64,000 bases of DNA from G965277745 sp965277745 (GCA_965277745.1 OZ255837.1:1364001-1428000), one strand, 5' to 3'; numbered from the stretch's first letter, positions 18,272 through 27,302 are shown. Program-made: numbers and translations. Notes: a model not told the origin generated them from the letters alone.

Positions 18272-19285
18272 TCATGCCGAGTGGCGGACGATCAGTCTTG
18301 CCGGTAGCAGACGTGATACCGCGGCGATGGGGGTTTTCTCGCGGATGGCGCGGGACATCATCCGCCATGCTTCTTGCGCCATGCGCTCGTAATTTTGCGC
18401 GGCGGAAGTCAGTGGCGGACAGGTGTAGGTGGACAGGGGATGATCGTCATGACCGGCGATCAGCAAACCGTCGCCGTTCGTGCCGACGGGCACCTTCTCT
18501 TCCCAGGCGGCACGCAGGGCGCCGTGGGCGAGGCGATCGTTGGCGCCGAGGACGCAATCCTTCGATGAAGACGCGCGCAGCCACGCTTGGATGCGGCGAT
18601 AGCCGTAAGCTTCGAATCGCCAGCCGCTTTTGTCGGGGAGTGCGATCAGTTCGGGTTCGAGAGCGTGTTTTTCCATGGCTTCGAGATAGGCGGTTTCGCG
18701 TTCCCTCGCGTTGCCGTTGATATCGGGCATGCAAAGAAAGGCGGGCGGTCGGCCTTTGCGACAGAGATAATCGACCATCATGGCAACGCTTTGGCGATTG
18801 TCGGTGCCGACGAATGCGGCGGCGTGCGCCGGCGGATTGTCGAGATAGACGAGGGGAACCTGTTCGGCGAATTTCGCCAGCGTTTCCTGCGGCGCCCGCT
18901 TGCCGAGGGCGACGATCAGCGCGCCTGCGACATGCATCGAACGCAGACGCTCGACGGCTTCGTGCTCCGTCCGTCGGCTGCCGTTGGAAGAGAGGGTGAT
19001 GGTGAAGTAACCGTCGGCCTCGGTGACGCGATTGACGGCGGTCACGAGCCGTGTGTAGAAGGGGTCGGTCATGCTCGGAATGATCATGCCGATGATCCGC
19101 CTTTTTCTTCGTTTCAGATCGGTGGCGAAAAGATTGGGACGAAATCCCGTGCGCGCCACCGCCGCTTCGATCCGTTCGCGGGATTTTTGCCCGATCGCGT
19201 GCGGGGTATTGAAGTATTTGGACAGGGTTTGTCGCGAAAGACCGAGATGGTCTGCAAGCGCCTGCATGGTTTCGATCTTTCTCAC
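18272..19285 (-). CDS. LacI-family transcriptional regulator
   Basis: A 337-aa repressor with an N-terminal helix-turn-helix (residues about 8-27: ALADHLGLSRQTLSKYFN), hinge region RERIEAAVARTGFRPN and a periplasmic-binding-protein-like effector domain (IGMIIPSMTDPFYTRLV onward). Translation starts at a GTG (19285). Its position inside the sugar operon, between the kinase gene and kbaZ, makes it the natural candidate to bind the palindrome in front of the ABC transporter genes (23720-23733). The effector is probably a phosphorylated or free amino sugar, but this is inference. Confidence 0.9.
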   Translation of the reverse strand: MRKIETMQALADHLGLSRQTLSKYFNTPHAIGQKSRERIEAAVARTGFRPNLFATDLKRRKRRIIGMIIPSMTDPFYTRLVTAVNRVTEADGYFTITLSSNGSRRTEHEAVERLRSMHVAGALIVALGKRAPQETLAKFAEQVPLVYLDNPPAHAAAFVGTDNRQSVAMMVDYLCRKGRPPAFLCMPDINGNARERETAYLEAMEKHALEPELIALPDKSGWRFEAYGYRRIQAWLRASSSKDCVLGANDRLAHGALRAAWEEKVPVGTNGDGLLIAGHDDHPLSTYTCPPLTSAAQNYERMAQEAWRMMSRAIREKTPIAAVSRLLPARLIVRHSA

Positions 19286-19303
19286 CGAACCGCTCGTCGC
19301 GTT

Positions 19304-20248
19304 TTAGTGACTGTATTGGCGCAAAAAGGCATCGAGCTGCGAACGGGTGGCAGCCCCTTCCATCGGCCCTTGCCGGGTGACCGCCCGCGCGCCCGCCGCG
19401 TTGGCGTAACGCAGCGCCGTTTGCGGGGGGGCGCGACGCAGCCAGAAACTGACGAAGGCGCCGCCGAAACAGTCCCCGGCACCGGTTGGATCGATTTCCG
19501 CCACCGGAAGCGGGGATACGTCACACCGTGTTTTTCGCGAAAAATAGCTGGCCCCCGCCGCACCGCGCTTGAGGGCGATTTCCGCGACGCCGCGATCGAG
19601 CAATTCCGCGACGGCGCGCGTTTCTTCCTTTGCCTGGGTGAAGAGGAAGAGTTCGTCTGCGGAGGGGAGAAACAGATCCGTTCGCGCCAAAATTTCCTCC
19701 AGCGTGGCGGATAGTCCGGGCGTGTCGCCGATTTCCGCGCGAAGGTTGGGGTCGAAGGAGAGCGTTCCGCCTTCCGCCTTGATCGTTCGCGCGGCCTGCA
19801 AGGCGATTTCCCTGATGCCGGGTGCGGACAGGGCGCTGCCCGCCAGATGCAGATGGCCGCACGCGCGCAGAAGCCGTTCGCTCGCAGCGGTAGGCGACAA
19901 GCGGCCGCAGGCGCTGTGGGCGATGTTGAAGACAAAACATCTGTGACCATCTTGGCGATAGCGGACAAAGGCGCTGCCGGTCGCTTCTGCGGGGGCAATT
20001 GCGACGGCGCTGATATCGACGCCGTCGGCAGCCAGGCGGCGCAGATTGAGTCTGCCGAAATCGTCGTCTCCAACCCGCGAAACGATCGCCGCCGGTGTGC
20101 CCAGGCGACTGACCTGATCGATGAAAATCGCCGGCGCCCCGGAAGGAAAAGGGCCGATTAGCGGCTGTGGTTCGAGAAAACCGTCGCCTTTGCCGATGGC
20201 GACGATTTCCACGAGGATTTCACCGATGGTGAGTACCTTGCCGCTCAT
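19304..20248 (-). CDS. PfkB-family sugar kinase
   Basis: A 314-aa ribokinase/PfkB-fold kinase. The start MSGKVLTIGEILVEIVA is followed by a PSGAPAIFIDQVSRLG substrate motif and the C-terminal PfkB signature DPTGAGDCFGGAF, in which Asp is the catalytic base and GAGD forms the anion hole. The ATG at 20248 overlaps the permease stop by 4 bp (ATGA), showing coupling to the ABC transporter. A kinase is needed here because ABC import delivers unphosphorylated sugar, whereas the PTS does not. Fructokinase, tagatose kinase or KDG-kinase-like activity are all possible. Confidence 0.88.
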   Translation of the reverse strand: MSGKVLTIGEILVEIVAIGKGDGFLEPQPLIGPFPSGAPAIFIDQVSRLGTPAAIVSRVGDDDFGRLNLRRLAADGVDISAVAIAPAEATGSAFVRYRQDGHRCFVFNIAHSACGRLSPTAASERLLRACGHLHLAGSALSAPGIREIALQAARTIKAEGGTLSFDPNLRAEIGDTPGLSATLEEILARTDLFLPSADELFLFTQAKEETRAVAELLDRGVAEIALKRGAAGASYFSRKTRCDVSPLPVAEIDPTGAGDCFGGAFVSFWLRRAPPQTALRYANAAGARAVTRQGPMEGAATRSQLDAFLRQYSH

Positions 20249-21231
20249 GACCGCTCCCTTCCCCGCAGGTGTTTGTTTTTGCTGCGCACATCGAGCCACA
20301 CGGCGAGGATAATCGCCCCCCCTTTGATCATCAGCTGATAGAAATAAGGAACCGACAGCATATTCATTCCATTGTTGAGAATGCCGATAATCAACGCGCC
20401 GATCAGCGTGCCGGTCATCGTCCCGACGCCGCCGTAAAGACTCGTCCCCCCAAGCACCGCGGCGGCGATGGCATCGAGTTCGTACCCCATGCCGGCGTTG
20501 GTTTGCGCGGAATACAGCCGTGAGGAAAGGAGGACGCCGGAAAGTCCCGCCATCACCCCACACAGGGTAAAGATCGCGATTTTTACCCGTGCCGTGCGGA
20601 TGCCGGAATATCGCGCCGCTTCGGGGTTACCGCCGGTGAGATAGGCGCGCCTTCCAAAAACCGTGCGCGAAAGGGCCAGATGATTGAGCAGAAAGCTCGC
20701 GAGCAGCACCCAGATGACAATCGGCAGCCCCCATAAGGCGTCACTGCCGATAGCCGTCCAGGCGGGATCCATGATGATTTGCGGTGCGCCGTTTGTCGGC
20801 AGGCTGACGAGACCGCGATAAATGCCCATTGTCGCGACGGTGACGATGAAAGAGGGCAGGACCAGTTTCGCGGTCAAAAGGCCGTTCAAAAATCCCATCG
20901 CCGCCCCGGCGAAAAGCGCCGACAACAGGGCGGGGAAAAATCCTAATCCCAGAGCCAGCGTTTGGGCGGCGGACATCCCCGCCACGGCGATGATCGAGCC
21001 GATCGAAAGGTCGATCTCGCCCAGGAGAATGACCCACGTCATGCCGAAAGCGGCAATCGCGACGACAGAAACCTGTTGCAGGATATTCGTCAAATTGGCG
21101 ATCGAGGTAAAACGCGGACTCAGGACGGAAAAGAAAACGAACAAGACAAGCAAGGCGAGAAAGATGCCGCCGAACGGGCGCAGGGTCTGCCACAAACGGC
21201 GGGAGGAGAGCGAACGGGGGGAGGGAATCAT
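20245..21231 (-). CDS. Sugar ABC transporter permease (RbsC/AraH family)
   Basis: A 328-aa inner-membrane permease of the carbohydrate-uptake-2 class, with about eight to ten hydrophobic segments. Recognisable family motifs are FGMTWVILLGEIDLSIGSIIAVAGM, GIYRGLVSLPTNGAP, GGNPEAARYSGIRT and DAIAAAVLGGTSLYGGVGTMTGTLIGALIIGILNNGMN. It overlaps the ATPase gene upstream (4 bp) and the kinase gene downstream (4 bp). It would pair as a homodimer with the 501-aa ATPase. Confidence 0.92.
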   Translation of the reverse strand: MIPSPRSLSSRRLWQTLRPFGGIFLALLVLFVFFSVLSPRFTSIANLTNILQQVSVVAIAAFGMTWVILLGEIDLSIGSIIAVAGMSAAQTLALGLGFFPALLSALFAGAAMGFLNGLLTAKLVLPSFIVTVATMGIYRGLVSLPTNGAPQIIMDPAWTAIGSDALWGLPIVIWVLLASFLLNHLALSRTVFGRRAYLTGGNPEAARYSGIRTARVKIAIFTLCGVMAGLSGVLLSSRLYSAQTNAGMGYELDAIAAAVLGGTSLYGGVGTMTGTLIGALIIGILNNGMNMLSVPYFYQLMIKGGAIILAVWLDVRSKNKHLRGRERS

Positions 21232-22733
21232 GTGGGTTGTCCTGTCGCAACGGCGATGATTTTTTGTGGGGAAAGCTTTTTAACCGTATCGACGAGGCGG
21301 ATCTTTTTTTCCGCCATCACCGCGATGCGATCGGACATCCCCAGCACTTCCGGCAATTCGGAAGAGACCATGATGATCGCGGTCCCCGCGCTGGCCAGCT
21401 CGCGTATGAGGCGGTAGATGGCGAACTTCGCCGCGACATCTATGCCGCGTGTCGGTTCGTCGAGAATCAGCACGCGCGGGCGGGTGGAAAGCCATTTTGC
21501 CAGCACGATTTTTTGCTGGTTGCCGCCGGAAAGCGTCTCGACACTTGCTTGTGTCGAGGCGGCACGGATATCGAGACGGTCGATTTGCGCTTCGGCTTCG
21601 GCGTTTTCTCGATGGCGGTCGAGAAAGCCAAGCGCACCGGCAAGTTGTGGCAACATCGCCATGGTGATATTGTGCATCACCGAGGCCGTCGCCACCAATC
21701 CTTCTTCTTGGCGATTTTCCGTGACGTATCCGATCCCGAGGGCGATCGCCCGGTCGGGGTTTTCGATGCGCACGCGCCGCCCGGCGAAAAAAATAGCGCC
21801 CGTTGCCGGCAGTATCCCGAACAAGGCGTTCATCACGTCCGACCTGCCGGCACCGACGAGGGCGAAAAACCCCAAAATCTCGCCGCGGCGCAGATCGAAG
21901 CCGACGTTCTCCACTTTTCCGGGCACCGTGAGACCGACAACCCGTAACACCGGTTCGCGACAGGGTAGCGGTGTGCGGCGTGGCGGATAAATTTGCTCCA
22001 CAGGCCGCCCGACCATCAGCGCGATCAGATCGGCGATCGAAGTTTTGTGTTTCTCCAGCGTTGACATGTATTTTCCGTCGCGCATGACCGTGATTTCATC
22101 GGACAGGCGCATGATCTCTTCCATGCGATGGGAAATGTAGAGGACCGCTTTGCCCGCGGCAGTCAGAGAAGCGATGATCGAGAAAACAATTTCCGCCTCG
22201 TAATCGGACAAGGAAGAGGTCGGTTCGTCGAAAATGACGACATCCGCGCCATGGCTCAGTGCTTTGGCGATTTCCACCAGTTGGCGTTTGGCCATGGACA
22301 AGCTGGCCACACGTTCGCCGACGCGAAGAGGCAGCCCGAGTTCGCTGATCAATCGCGCCGCTTTGCGCTGCAAACGGCGCTCGTCGATGAAACCCCATCG
22401 TGAAGGTTCGTGATTGGCGAAGATATTTTGCGCGACCGTCAGATTGTTGCTGAGACTCAATTCCTGAAACACGACCGCGACGCCGGCGGCGAAGGCGTCG
22501 CGTGGGCAATCCGGGCGGTAAAGCGCGCCGTTCAGGCGCATTTCCCCGCGATCGGGTCTATGTACGCCGGCGAGGATTTTCATCAAGGTCGATTTTCCCG
22601 CGCCGTTTTCTCCGAGCAGGGTATGCACGCGGCCGCGGTGAACATCGAGGTGCATGTTTTCGAGCGCGGGGACGGTGGCGAAAGATTTGCTTATGCCGCG
22701 TAAGTGCAAAATGGCTTCATCGCCCGAGGACAT
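21228..22733 (-). CDS. Sugar ABC transporter duplicated ATPase (RbsA/MglA family)
   Basis: A 501-aa protein with two tandem ABC domains, the layout of RbsA/MglA. Domain 1 (about 5-240) has Walker A GENGAGKSTLMK, signature LSMAKRQLVEIAKAL and Walker B VVIFDEPTSSL. Domain 2 (about 255-495) has a degenerate Walker A (FALVGAGRSDVM, Lys replaced), signature LSGGNQQKIVLAKWL and DEPTRGIDV. The degenerate second site is normal for this family. It is the second gene of the minus-strand operon. Confidence 0.93.
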   Translation of the reverse strand: MSSGDEAILHLRGISKSFATVPALENMHLDVHRGRVHTLLGENGAGKSTLMKILAGVHRPDRGEMRLNGALYRPDCPRDAFAAGVAVVFQELSLSNNLTVAQNIFANHEPSRWGFIDERRLQRKAARLISELGLPLRVGERVASLSMAKRQLVEIAKALSHGADVVIFDEPTSSLSDYEAEIVFSIIASLTAAGKAVLYISHRMEEIMRLSDEITVMRDGKYMSTLEKHKTSIADLIALMVGRPVEQIYPPRRTPLPCREPVLRVVGLTVPGKVENVGFDLRRGEILGFFALVGAGRSDVMNALFGILPATGAIFFAGRRVRIENPDRAIALGIGYVTENRQEEGLVATASVMHNITMAMLPQLAGALGFLDRHRENAEAEAQIDRLDIRAASTQASVETLSGGNQQKIVLAKWLSTRPRVLILDEPTRGIDVAAKFAIYRLIRELASAGTAIIMVSSELPEVLGMSDRIAVMAEKKIRLVDTVKKLSPQKIIAVATGQPT

Positions 22734-22780
22734 TCTTTTCTCCGAATGCTATAAAAATATCGCCGCACGGAAGATCGCGC

Positions 22781-23668
22781 TCATTTTCCGCGATAAACAC
22801 CTGGTACGATCGGCTGTCGCTTGGGTACGTTTTTGCCTTCAAGCAGTGCGAGTGACGTATCGATCGCTTTTTTTCCCATTTTTTCGGGGTACTGCAAGAT
22901 GACGCCTGCCATGACCGGATCGTTGTCCACGGCATCGCGGGCTTCTTTCATCCCGTCGAAAGCGATCACTTTCACTTGTTGCTGCAATCCGGCGGATCGG
23001 ACGGCGGCCGCGGCGGCAAGCGCCGCGTCATCGCCGAAGCCGAAAATTCCCTTCACATCGGGGTGGGCCTGGAGAATATTTTCTGCCGTTGCCCGTGCCG
23101 CGGCGCGGGTGATACCGGCCTGCTCGGCAACGATGTCGAGGTTCGGATAGGACGAGAGCGCCTTTTTGAATCCTTCGACGCGGGCGACGACGGATTGCAC
23201 GGTCGGATAATCGATAATCGCGACTTTTCCTTTTTCATCGAGCACTTCGGCCATCAGTTTGCCCGCCTCGACACCGCCAGCGTAATTGTCGGTGCCGATA
23301 TGAGAGGCGACGGTGATTCCTTGCGCCGGGATATCGACGGTAATCACTTCGATCCCGGCATCCTCGGCTTTTTTGATCGCCGGGAAAACACCTTTGCTGT
23401 CTACCGGAGAAATGACGATCACTCGCGCGCCCTTGACGATGAAATCTTCCACGTCGGCGAGTTGTTTGCCAAGATCCTGATTGGCAATCGCCACTTGCAA
23501 ATTCGCCTTTTTCGCCTTGGCCTGTGTTTTCATCGCGGCGGCCAATTCGAGATAGAACGGATGGTTTTGCGTCAACAGGGAAGCGCCGATGAGATCGGTG
23601 GCCGGCGCGGCGATTGAAATGGTTGCCGCGGCAATGCCCAGAGACAGGGCGGCGATGATTCTTTGCAT
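22781..23668 (-). CDS. Periplasmic sugar-binding protein (RbsB/Peripla_BP_4 family)
   Basis: A 295-aa substrate-binding protein that opens the 11-kb sugar operon. The signal peptide is about residues 1-23 (MQRIIAALSLGIAAATISIAA). The mature protein has the RbsB-like fold markers IGASLLTQNHPFYLELAAAM, VDIPAQGITVASHIGTDNYAGGVEAG, KVAIIDYP and GIFGFGDDAALAAAAAV. The C-terminal KRQPIVPGVYRGK is ribose-binding-like. The binding pocket cannot be assigned to one sugar, but galactosamine, tagatose or a related sugar would fit the downstream genes. Confidence 0.91.
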   Translation of the reverse strand: MQRIIAALSLGIAAATISIAAPATDLIGASLLTQNHPFYLELAAAMKTQAKAKKANLQVAIANQDLGKQLADVEDFIVKGARVIVISPVDSKGVFPAIKKAEDAGIEVITVDIPAQGITVASHIGTDNYAGGVEAGKLMAEVLDEKGKVAIIDYPTVQSVVARVEGFKKALSSYPNLDIVAEQAGITRAAARATAENILQAHPDVKGIFGFGDDAALAAAAAVRSAGLQQQVKVIAFDGMKEARDAVDNDPVMAGVILQYPEKMGKKAIDTSLALLEGKNVPKRQPIVPGVYRGK

Positions 23669-23704
23669 TTTTTGTTCCTCCGCAATTGCCAGGAAAGAAA
23701 AGGC

Positions 23705-23733
23705 ATTTTATCTCACGAATTTACACGTGTAAA
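23705..23733 (-). promoter_or_regulatory. Promoter of the ABC/PTS sugar operon with overlapping operator palindrome
   Basis: On the minus strand TTTACA (23733-23728), a 17-bp spacer and TAAAAT (23710-23705) form a good sigma-70 promoter 37 bp before the binding-protein gene. The -35 box is one half of the perfect 14-bp palindrome TTTACACGTGTAAA (23720-23733), a plausible repressor site. A LacI-family regulator is encoded in the operon. A regulator bound here would block -35 recognition. Confidence 0.65.
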
Positions 23734-23886
23734 ATTTTTCTTTTCACCATGTCCGCACGCTTGCGATAACGGCGGTCATGGCGCTTTTCCGCGCAGCGGC
23801 TGCCCCCCGGAGAAAAAGGAAACGCGCTTGAACAGGTTCGTTGTGGCTGCGGTTCTTGCCTTTTTCGAGATTAGCGAAGATGTTTT

Positions 23887-23932
23887 AGAATCGTAACTTT
23901 TCTCTATATGCTTTACACTTGCTAACGATTCT
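23887..23932. promoter_or_regulatory. Inverted repeat upstream of the SIS (NagB-II-like) gene
   Basis: AGAATCGT (23887-23894) and ACGATTCT (23925-23932) form an 8-bp inverted repeat 30 bp apart, bracketing TATATG (23905-23910), which may be the -10 box of the divergent SIS gene. It could be a second regulator site. No consensus is known to me. Confidence 0.35.
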
Positions 23933-23950
23933 TCCCGGAAAGGAAATACG

Positions 23951-24964
23951 ATGACCTCAATGCGTAATGAAATAGGCCAGACAAGCGATGTGCTGCGTCG
24001 ACTGGCGGAAAACCCGGCGATTGCCGCTTTCGGCGAATGGTTGTGCAAGCACCCGCCGAGAGGCTTGGTGACCATTGCCCGCGGGACTTCCGATCATGCC
24101 GCCGAGTACCTGGGCTATCTGCTCATGCGTTACCGCGGAATTCCCGTGGCGTCGCTGCCGATGTCTTTGAACACCTTCTATCACGCCGCCTGGCGATTGC
24201 CGGATTTCCTCGCCCTGACGATTTCCCAGTCCGGCGGCAGTCCCGATTTGGTCGAGAGTGTGCAACAGGTCAAGCAGGGGGGAGCCAAAGCGGTCGCCAT
24301 TGTCAATACCGTTCCGTCGCCTTTGGCGGCGGTCAGCGATGTCGTTCTCGATATCCAGGCCGGTCCGGAACAAAGCGTCGCGGCGACGAAAAGTTTCGTC
24401 GCTTCCATCGCCCTCGGCATTCGCGTGTTCAACGAATGGTTTGGCGATCGCCAGCTGGCAAGGGCTATGGAAACCTTGCCGGAAAAAATTTCCGTCGCTC
24501 AGGCTCTCGATTGGTCGCCGGTGATCGAAATCCTCGAACCACTCGATCGTCTGTATGTTGTCGGCAGGGGAAGCGGATTGGCGATTGCCAAGGAAGCGGC
24601 TTTGAAATGCAAGGAAACCTGTATCCTCCAGGGCGAAGCCTTCAGTGGCGCGGAAGTGCAACATGGCCCGATGGCGCTCATCAATCCCCGTCAGGTTGTG
24701 CTGATTCTCGCGCCACCGGACGAAATCCAGCCCAGTTTGCGTCAATTGGCCGAGAGGTTTCGCGCCATGGGGGCGACGGTTTTGCTTGCCGCCGACGATC
24801 GGGTCGAAGAGCGCGATTTGCCGCTCGTCGATGCCGGACATTCCGCTTTACAAGGGCTCACGACGATTCAGACGTTTTACGCGGCGGTCGAGAAATTATC
24901 CGCCGTGCGCGGCGTCGATACGGACAATCCGCCTAATTTACGTAAGGTGACCGAGACGCGTTGA
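23951..24964 (+). CDS. SIS-domain aminosugar-6-phosphate deaminase/isomerase (GlmS-C/NagB-II-like)
   Basis: A 337-aa protein equal to the isomerase half of GlmS, without the glutaminase domain. Motifs: IARGTSDHAAEYLGYLL, TISQSGGSPDLVE (first SIS loop), AGPEQSVAATKSF (GlmS isomerase motif), VGRGSGLAIAKEAALKCKETCILQGEAF and EVQHGPMALI in the second SIS domain. Proteins of this build act as glucosamine-6-phosphate deaminases (NagB-II) or fructosamine deglycases. Divergent from the ABC/kinase/Aga operon and sharing its control region, it probably deaminates an amino-sugar phosphate for glycolysis. AAAGGAAATACG before the ATG is a good ribosome-binding site. Confidence 0.87.
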   Translation: MTSMRNEIGQTSDVLRRLAENPAIAAFGEWLCKHPPRGLVTIARGTSDHAAEYLGYLLMRYRGIPVASLPMSLNTFYHAAWRLPDFLALTISQSGGSPDLVESVQQVKQGGAKAVAIVNTVPSPLAAVSDVVLDIQAGPEQSVAATKSFVASIALGIRVFNEWFGDRQLARAMETLPEKISVAQALDWSPVIEILEPLDRLYVVGRGSGLAIAKEAALKCKETCILQGEAFSGAEVQHGPMALINPRQVVLILAPPDEIQPSLRQLAERFRAMGATVLLAADDRVEERDLPLVDAGHSALQGLTTIQTFYAAVEKLSAVRGVDTDNPPNLRKVTETR

Positions 24965-25101
24965 ATCATCGTTTTTCCTGCGATAGGTGAAAGCGGAAAC
25001 ATTTGCCCGCCGGAGGGCGTGTATATTTTAAAATTTTATTTGTGAAAAATATGCTCATCGATTTACTTTGTAAAACTGAATGACGGCAAGCGGAGTAGGT
25101 G

Positions 25102-25500
25102 ATGAGAAAAATCATACAAAGCCAGGCGGGTGACTGGCGGCGCTGGACGAGTGAGCGGAAAGACGCCTTGCCAGCTTCGTGGAGCAATACCCGTGTGGGG
25201 ACAAACTGGTTTTTGCGAACGATGCCTTCAGGGTGTGGCATATTCATTTACTCGCCGGCCAAAGCCTGCCTTTTCACAAACACGCGAACCCCTATTTCTG
25301 GAGGGTGCTCACGGACGGCAAATCGTGTTCGTACTACGACGATGGTTCCGTGATTTGAGCGAGGACAATTATTTTCTTCACAACCTTGAGAATATCGGAA
25401 AGACGACACTCCTGTTCAAGATCGTTGAATTTGTCCGCCGAAAAGGCGAATACCGCTCTGCACAAAGAGGAAGAGATGATTTTCAATTATGCTCGAGAAA
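25102..25500 (+). pseudogene. Broken small cupin-domain gene
   Basis: Three frames carry consecutive pieces of one cupin-like protein. The start MRKIIQSQAGDWRRW lies in one frame from 25102. The core FVEQYPCGDKLVF...HIHLLAGQSLPFHKHANPYFW...YYDDGSVI lies in a second and ends at a TGA near 25356. The tail DNYFLHNLENIGKTTLLFKIVEF continues in a third from about 25365. The HxH...core and the ENIGKTTLLFKIVEF strand are cupin features. At least two frameshifts separate the pieces, so no full protein can be made unless the sequence has errors. It sits between the SIS gene and panB and is related to neither. Confidence 0.6.
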
Positions 25501-25669
25501 GTACTCTTTGCGTGCCTGGAAAACAATCGATAAGCTGAAGCGATCTCGACAGGCTATCGAACGAAAACACAGTTTCATATCACAATGAGAAATATGAATT
25601 TCATAATCAAATCAGTTTCTTGTCAGGCTCTAGGGGGCGTGATCCATAGCGCCGCCACGAGAGGCGGTC

Positions 25670-26464
25670 ATGGCTAATGCCTTGACCCGCTTTGCCGCCT
25701 GCAAGCGCGAGCGGCGCAAGATTGCCATGCTCACGGCCTATGATGCCTCTTTCGCCGCGAAAATGGCCGATGCGGGCCTGGATTGCCTGCTGATAGGCGA
25801 TTCTCTCGGCATGGTGATCGCTGGCCATGTGAGCACCCAGCGCGTCACTCTCGAGGAAATGATTTATCACAGCGCGGCTGTCGCCCGCGGCGCGCCGGCG
25901 CTGTGGCGGATCGCCGATTTGCCGTTTTTGCGTTACTGTACTCCCGCCGAGGCGCTATCCGCCGCCCGCCGTCTGATTGGAGAAGGACAAGCGCACATGG
26001 TCAAGATGGAGGGTGGTTTGCCGGTGCAGTGCGCGGTCATTCGTGCCTTGTCCGAGCAAGGGGTGCCGGTCTGCGCGCATCTCGGTCTGACCCCGCAGAC
26101 AGTGGACAAACTGGGCGGTTACCGTACCGTCGGCCGTGATCGAGAAGAGCGTAAGCGCCTTTACGATCAGGCGTACGCCGTATGCGCGGCCGGTGCCGAT
26201 ATGCTGGTGCTGGAATGCGTGCCGCCGTCGCTTGCCGGCGAAATCACCCGGCAACTGCCGATTGCGGTGATCGGCATCGGTTGCGGCGCGGAAACCGATG
26301 GCCAGGTGCTGGTTTGTTATGACGTGCTCGGTCTTGCCCCGCGTCTGCCGTATTTCGCGAAGAATTTCCTCCGTGAAACCGGCGATGTGCAAATGGCCTT
26401 CTCGACTTATGCCGATGCCGTGAGAAAGCGACACTTTCCGCAAGCGATTCATGCAAAAGATTGA
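25670..26464 (+). CDS. panB: 3-methyl-2-oxobutanoate hydroxymethyltransferase
   Basis: First committed enzyme of pantothenate synthesis (ketoisovalerate plus methylene-THF to ketopantoate). The 264-aa protein matches the family. Motifs: KIAMLTAYDASFAAKMADAG, LLIGDSLGMV (metal-binding Asp), HMVKMEGG, HLGLTPQTVDKLGGYRTVGRD, ECVPPSLAGEIT and IGIGCGAETDGQVLVCYDVLG. Its end overlaps the panC start by 14 bp, so panB and panC are co-translated. Confidence 0.96.
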   Translation: MANALTRFAACKRERRKIAMLTAYDASFAAKMADAGLDCLLIGDSLGMVIAGHVSTQRVTLEEMIYHSAAVARGAPALWRIADLPFLRYCTPAEALSAARRLIGEGQAHMVKMEGGLPVQCAVIRALSEQGVPVCAHLGLTPQTVDKLGGYRTVGRDREERKRLYDQAYAVCAAGADMLVLECVPPSLAGEITRQLPIAVIGIGCGAETDGQVLVCYDVLGLAPRLPYFAKNFLRETGDVQMAFSTYADAVRKRHFPQAIHAKD

Positions 26465-27302
26465 GTCATCGACGCAACTCGAACAATGGCAGGCACGTCG
26501 CGGACGGAAAACCGTGGCGCTGGTCGCGACCATGGGCAATCTCCATGACGGGCATATGGCGTTGTTGCGTCGGGCGCGAACCCTTGCCGAGCTGAGCGTC
26601 GTCTCCCTCTACGTCAATCCCACTCAATTCGGCCCCCAAGAAGATTTCGATCGCTATCCGCGTACCCCGGAAGCGGATTGCCGCAAACTTTCCGCGGGCG
26701 GCGCGGATATGGTTTTCCTGCCAAGCCGGGAGATGATTTATCCTTTTCCCGAAGCCGACAGTATCACTTTCCGGCTGCCGCCTTCCTATGCGCATATTCT
26801 ATGCGGGGCGCAGCGTCCCGGGCATTTCGAGGGGGTCGTCGCGGTGGTCTCGCGCCTGTTTCATCTGCTGTGCCCGCAAGTGGCGGTTTTCGGCGCCAAG
26901 GATTATCAACAACAGTGGATCATCCGCAAAATGGTGCGCGACCTCCATTTCCCCCTGACGATAGAAACGCTCGACACCGTTCGGGAACAAGACGGTCTCG
27001 CGCTTTCCTCGCGCAACCAATATCTTTCCACGGACGAACGCCGCCGGGCGCCTGCCCTTTATCGCGCCTTGACGATTGCCGCCGCAGAAATTCGCGCGGG
27101 GGCGCCCATTGAGCGAGCATTGGCGGCGGCGAAAAAGGGGCTTGCGGAGCAGGCGACCGTGGTAGAATACCTGCAATGCCGTGATACGCGAACCCTGCAA
27201 GCGGCGACGGATCGCGATCGCGATTTTGTGCTGTTGGTGGCGGCGAAATTTGGTGCCACCCGTCTGATCGACAACCTCGTCGTCACCTTGCCGCCACAAT
27301 AA
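26451..27302 (+). CDS. panC: Pantothenate synthetase
   Basis: ATP-dependent condensation of pantoate and beta-alanine. The 283-aa protein has the nucleotidyltransferase motif TMGNLHDGHMALLRRAR, SLYVNPTQFGPQEDFDRYPR, ADMVFLPS, GAQRPGHFEGVVAVVSRLF, FGAKDYQQQWIIRKMVRDL and LALSSRNQYLS (the KMSKS-like loop). It overlaps panB and is followed by panD after 157 bp, so the whole beta-alanine branch is clustered. Confidence 0.96.
   Translation: MQKIESSTQLEQWQARRGRKTVALVATMGNLHDGHMALLRRARTLAELSVVSLYVNPTQFGPQEDFDRYPRTPEADCRKLSAGGADMVFLPSREMIYPFPEADSITFRLPPSYAHILCGAQRPGHFEGVVAVVSRLFHLLCPQVAVFGAKDYQQQWIIRKMVRDLHFPLTIETLDTVREQDGLALSSRNQYLSTDERRRAPALYRALTIAAAEIRAGAPIERALAAAKKGLAEQATVVEYLQCRDTRTLQAATDRDRDFVLLVAAKFGATRLIDNLVVTLPPQ

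Noticed and set aside
18213..18368. Longer kbaZ start
   Set aside because: Would overlap the end of the LacI regulator gene; the later ATG has a much better ribosome-binding site and matches the family start.
18587..19714. 375-codon plus-strand frame across the LacI regulator gene
   Set aside because: Shadow spanning two genes on the other strand; no family features.
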